Source: an uncultured Ruminococcus sp.
Lineage (GTDB): Bacteria > Bacillota > Clostridia > Oscillospirales > Ruminococcaceae
Assembly (NCBI GenBank): GCA_946186215.1
Contig: CAMHMM010000020.1
Coordinates: 1-14,046 of the forward strand
Reading direction: 5' to 3'
DNA: 14,046 nt
The translations under genes and the position numbers were made by a program. The notes beneath the pieces were generated by a model, which did no database searches, had not been told where the DNA came from, and saw nothing but the letters and a program-made list of their open reading frames with translations. Positions 12,775 to 14,046 of the stretch are shown one piece after another (the first letter of the stretch is position 1; the number at the start of each line of letters is the position of its first letter).

Positions 12775-12784
12775 CACTGCGCGG
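12758..12784. promoter_or_regulatory. Inverted repeat centred on the greA -35 box
   Basis: Read outward from T12771, GTGTTG (12765-12770) pairs with CAACAC (12772-12777), and after one mismatch CCGCGC (12758-12763) pairs with GCGCGG (12779-12784). The symmetry is 12 of 13 positions each side. The -35 hexamer sits at the centre, so this could be an operator. The lack of a T-tract argues against a terminator. Confidence 0.5.
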
Positions 12785-12828
12785 CGCTATTGGTGAAAAA
12801 TTGCGGTTCAACAGTGGCATACAGCAAA

Positions 12829-12999
12829 AGCTCCTCCCGCCGAAACGAGAGGAGCTTTCTGTGATAAATGTAAGTTCCGTGCCTCAAATAAGCGTTTCCG
12901 CTCAAATTAAAGCGCGGGTAACTGCGGCGTTGCGCCGCCGGGCTTCAAATGAGCGTTACCGCTCAGATTAAAGCTCGGGAAGCTGTCGGCATTGCCGAC
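12829..12999. repeat. Direct repeat copy A: bidirectional terminator hairpin plus linker-hairpin modules
   Basis: It starts with the stem AGCTCCTC/GAGGAGCT (12829-12856), followed by TTTCT on the plus strand and TTTTGC on the minus strand, so the stem can terminate in both directions. Then come GTAAGTTCCG, AAGCGTTTCCGCT, the hairpin GCGGCG-TTG-CGCCGC, a second linker, and the hairpin GTCGGC-ATT-GCCGAC ending at 12999. Copy B lies exactly 260 bp to the right. Together with 13000-13259 it fills the 476-bp gap between the greA promoter and the glyceraldehyde-3-phosphate dehydrogenase gene; no gene is seen there. Confidence 0.88.
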
Positions 13000-13027
13000 C
13001 GGGTAACAGCGGCGTTTCGCCGCAGGG
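13000..13027. repeat. 28-bp hairpin repeat (inverted copy at 9550-9577)
   Basis: CGGGTAACAGCGGCGTTTCG and the following CCGCAGGG form the hairpin GCGGCG-TTT-CGCCGC. All 28 bases recur in inverted orientation at 9550-9577, and the first 22 bases match the array units at 984 and 1077. Confidence 0.85.
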
Positions 13028-13028
13028 C

Positions 13029-13081
13029 TTGCATCCTCTGAAATGGGAGGGGGACTGCCGCCTTCATGCGGTGGTGGGGGG
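13029..13081. repeat. GC-rich double-hairpin intergenic repeat, copy 2
   Basis: It aligns with 1-53: TTGC, then a pyrimidine-rich arm and GGGAGGGGGAC, then CCGC/GCGG, then GGTGG. The first stem is weakened here (CCTC with GAGG, loop changed), so this copy is decaying relative to copy 1. Confidence 0.7.
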
Positions 13082-13085
13082 TAAA

Positions 13086-13115
13086 TAAAACTCCTCCCGC
13101 CGAAACGAGAGGAGC
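13086..13115 (-). terminator. Probable terminator of the glyceraldehyde-3-phosphate dehydrogenase gene
   Basis: On the minus strand the stem CTCCTC/GAGGAG (arms 13109-13114 and 13091-13096) is followed by TTTTATTT. It lies about 145 nt after the stop codon, beyond the repeat hairpins, and is duplicated at 12829-12856. Confidence 0.6.
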
Positions 13116-13259
13116 TTTCTGTGCTAAATGTAAGTTCCGGGCTTCAAACGAGCATTGCCGCTCAAATTAAAGCGCGGGTAACTGCGGCGTTGCGCCGCCG
13201 GGCTTCAAATGAGCGTTGCCGCTCAGATTAAAGCGCGGGTAGCTGTCGGCCTTGCCGAC
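13090..13259. repeat. Direct repeat copy B, abutting the dehydrogenase stop codon
   Basis: It is nearly identical to 12830-12999 over 170 bp, with scattered substitutions and no obvious indels. The final hairpin GTCGGC-CTT-GCCGAC (13245-13259) differs from copy A only in the loop, and it ends one base before the stop codon at 13261-13263. Confidence 0.88.
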
Positions 13260-13260
13260 A

Positions 13261-14046
13261 TTAGTTGAGCTCAGCGAAGTACTTGATAGTTCTTACCATC
13301 TGGGATGTGTAAGAATTCTCGTTGTCGTACCAGGAAACTACCTGTACCTGATATGTGTCATCGCTGATCTTGGAAACCATTGTCTGGGTAGCATCGAAGA
13401 GAGAACCGAATCTCATGCCGATAACATCGGAAGAAACGATCTGATCCTCGTTATAGCCGAAGGACTCGGAAGCAGCAGCCTTCATAGCAGCGTTGATGCC
13501 TTCCTTGGTAACATCGGAGCCCTTAACAACAGCTGTAAGGATAGTTGTGGAGCCTGTGGGAACGGGAACTCTCTGAGCGGAACCGATGAGCTTGCCATTG
13601 AGCTCGGGGATAACAAGTCCGATAGCCTTTGCAGCGCCTGTGCTGTTGGGAACGATGTTAGCAGCGCCTGCCCTTGCTCTTCTGAAGTCGCCCTTTCTGT
13701 GAGGACCGTCGAGGATCATCTGGTCGCCTGTGTAAGCATGGATGGTGCTCATGATACCACTCTGGATGGGAGCATAATCGTTGAGAGCCTTAGCCATGGG
13801 AGCGAGGCAGTTGGTTGTGCAGGAAGCAGCGGAGATGATCTTGTCATCCTTGGTAAGAGTCTTCTCGTTTACGCTGAATACGATTGTGGGAAGATCATTG
13901 CCTGCGGGAGCAGAGATAACGACCTTCTTAGCACCTGCATCGATGTGAGCCTGAGCCTTGTCCTTGGAGCAGTAGAAACCTGTGCACTCGAGAACAACAT
14001 CAACGCCAATCTCGCCCCAGGGGAGCTCAGCAGCGTTAGCCTTAGC
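13261..14046 (-). CDS. gap: Glyceraldehyde-3-phosphate dehydrogenase, partial (N-terminus beyond the window)
   Basis: There are 261 codons to the window edge; the N-terminal NAD-binding part, about 75 residues, is missing. It converts glyceraldehyde-3-phosphate to 1,3-bisphosphoglycerate with NAD and phosphate in glycolysis. Visible signatures are ECTGFYCSKDKAQAHI, the strand KKVVISAPAGNDLPTIVFSVN, the active-site block SAASCTTNCLAPMAKALN with the catalytic Cys of SCTTNC, TIHAYTGDQMILDGPHRKGDFRRARA (active-site His in IHAYT), PTGSTTILT, and WYDNENSYTSQMVRT near the end. The frame stays open upstream of the Met at 13797, so that Met is internal. The stop codon is followed directly by a repeat hairpin. 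Confidence 0.97.
   Translation of the reverse strand, partial: AKANAAELPWGEIGVDVVLECTGFYCSKDKAQAHIDAGAKKVVISAPAGNDLPTIVFSVNEKTLTKDDKIISAASCTTNCLAPMAKALNDYAPIQSGIMSTIHAYTGDQMILDGPHRKGDFRRARAGAANIVPNSTGAAKAIGLVIPELNGKLIGSAQRVPVPTGSTTILTAVVKGSDVTKEGINAAMKAAASESFGYNEDQIVSSDVIGMRFGSLFDATQTMVSKISDDTYQVQVVSWYDNENSYTSQMVRTIKYFAELN

Overview
The window looks like a chromosomal segment of a Gram-positive gut-type Clostridium relative, most likely the Ruminococcus/Oscillospiraceae group. This rests on strong GGAGG-type ribosome binding sites, textbook sigma-A promoters (TTGACA-17-TATAAT), the greA-lysS pair, a secreted beta-helix protein with a Met/Pro/Gly-rich insert of the kind seen in ruminococci, and many GC-rich intergenic repeats. 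The taxonomic call is an inference; no rRNA or tRNA is visible.

Layout. 1-1447, minus strand: a SAM-dependent methyltransferase and a tiny membrane-anchored acidic protein, separated by a three-and-a-bit-copy 93-bp tandem repeat. 1602-2258, minus: an OmpR-type response regulator with a degenerate receiver. It is divergent from 2528-4399, plus: a large secreted parallel-beta-helix protein with three 54-bp in-frame repeats. 4691-6831, plus: a two-gene operon of a four-helix membrane protein with a long disordered N-terminus and a U32-peptidase-like protein, closed by a strong terminator. 6923-8142, minus: an operon of an SPFH/band 7 membrane protein and a ribbon-helix-helix (RHH) DNA-binding protein; a 19-bp perfect palindrome overlaps the promoter -10 box. 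8354-8756, minus: an AT-rich islet with a short leucine-rich membrane ORF and a possible gene remnant. 8758-12703, minus: tatD, an unknown single-pass membrane protein, lysS and greA. 13261-14046, minus: the C-terminal three quarters of a glyceraldehyde-3-phosphate dehydrogenase gene that runs off the window end.

The gene functions are mostly housekeeping (glycolysis, transcript cleavage, tRNA charging, DNA repair nuclease). The accessory parts are the secreted beta-helix protein with its likely local regulator, the unknown membrane/U32-like operon and the SPFH-RHH operon.

The most unusual material is intergenic. A modular repeat family (a conserved linker alternating with a 5-7-bp hairpin) occurs at 54-130, 861-1192, 9550-9680 and 12830-13259. 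Its hairpins change sequence while keeping base pairing, and at three genes the hairpin lies 0-2 nt from the stop codon or contains it. A second, approximately 53-bp GC-rich double-hairpin element occurs at both ends of the window. These repeats and the SPFH-RHH operator are the best candidates for undescribed biology here.
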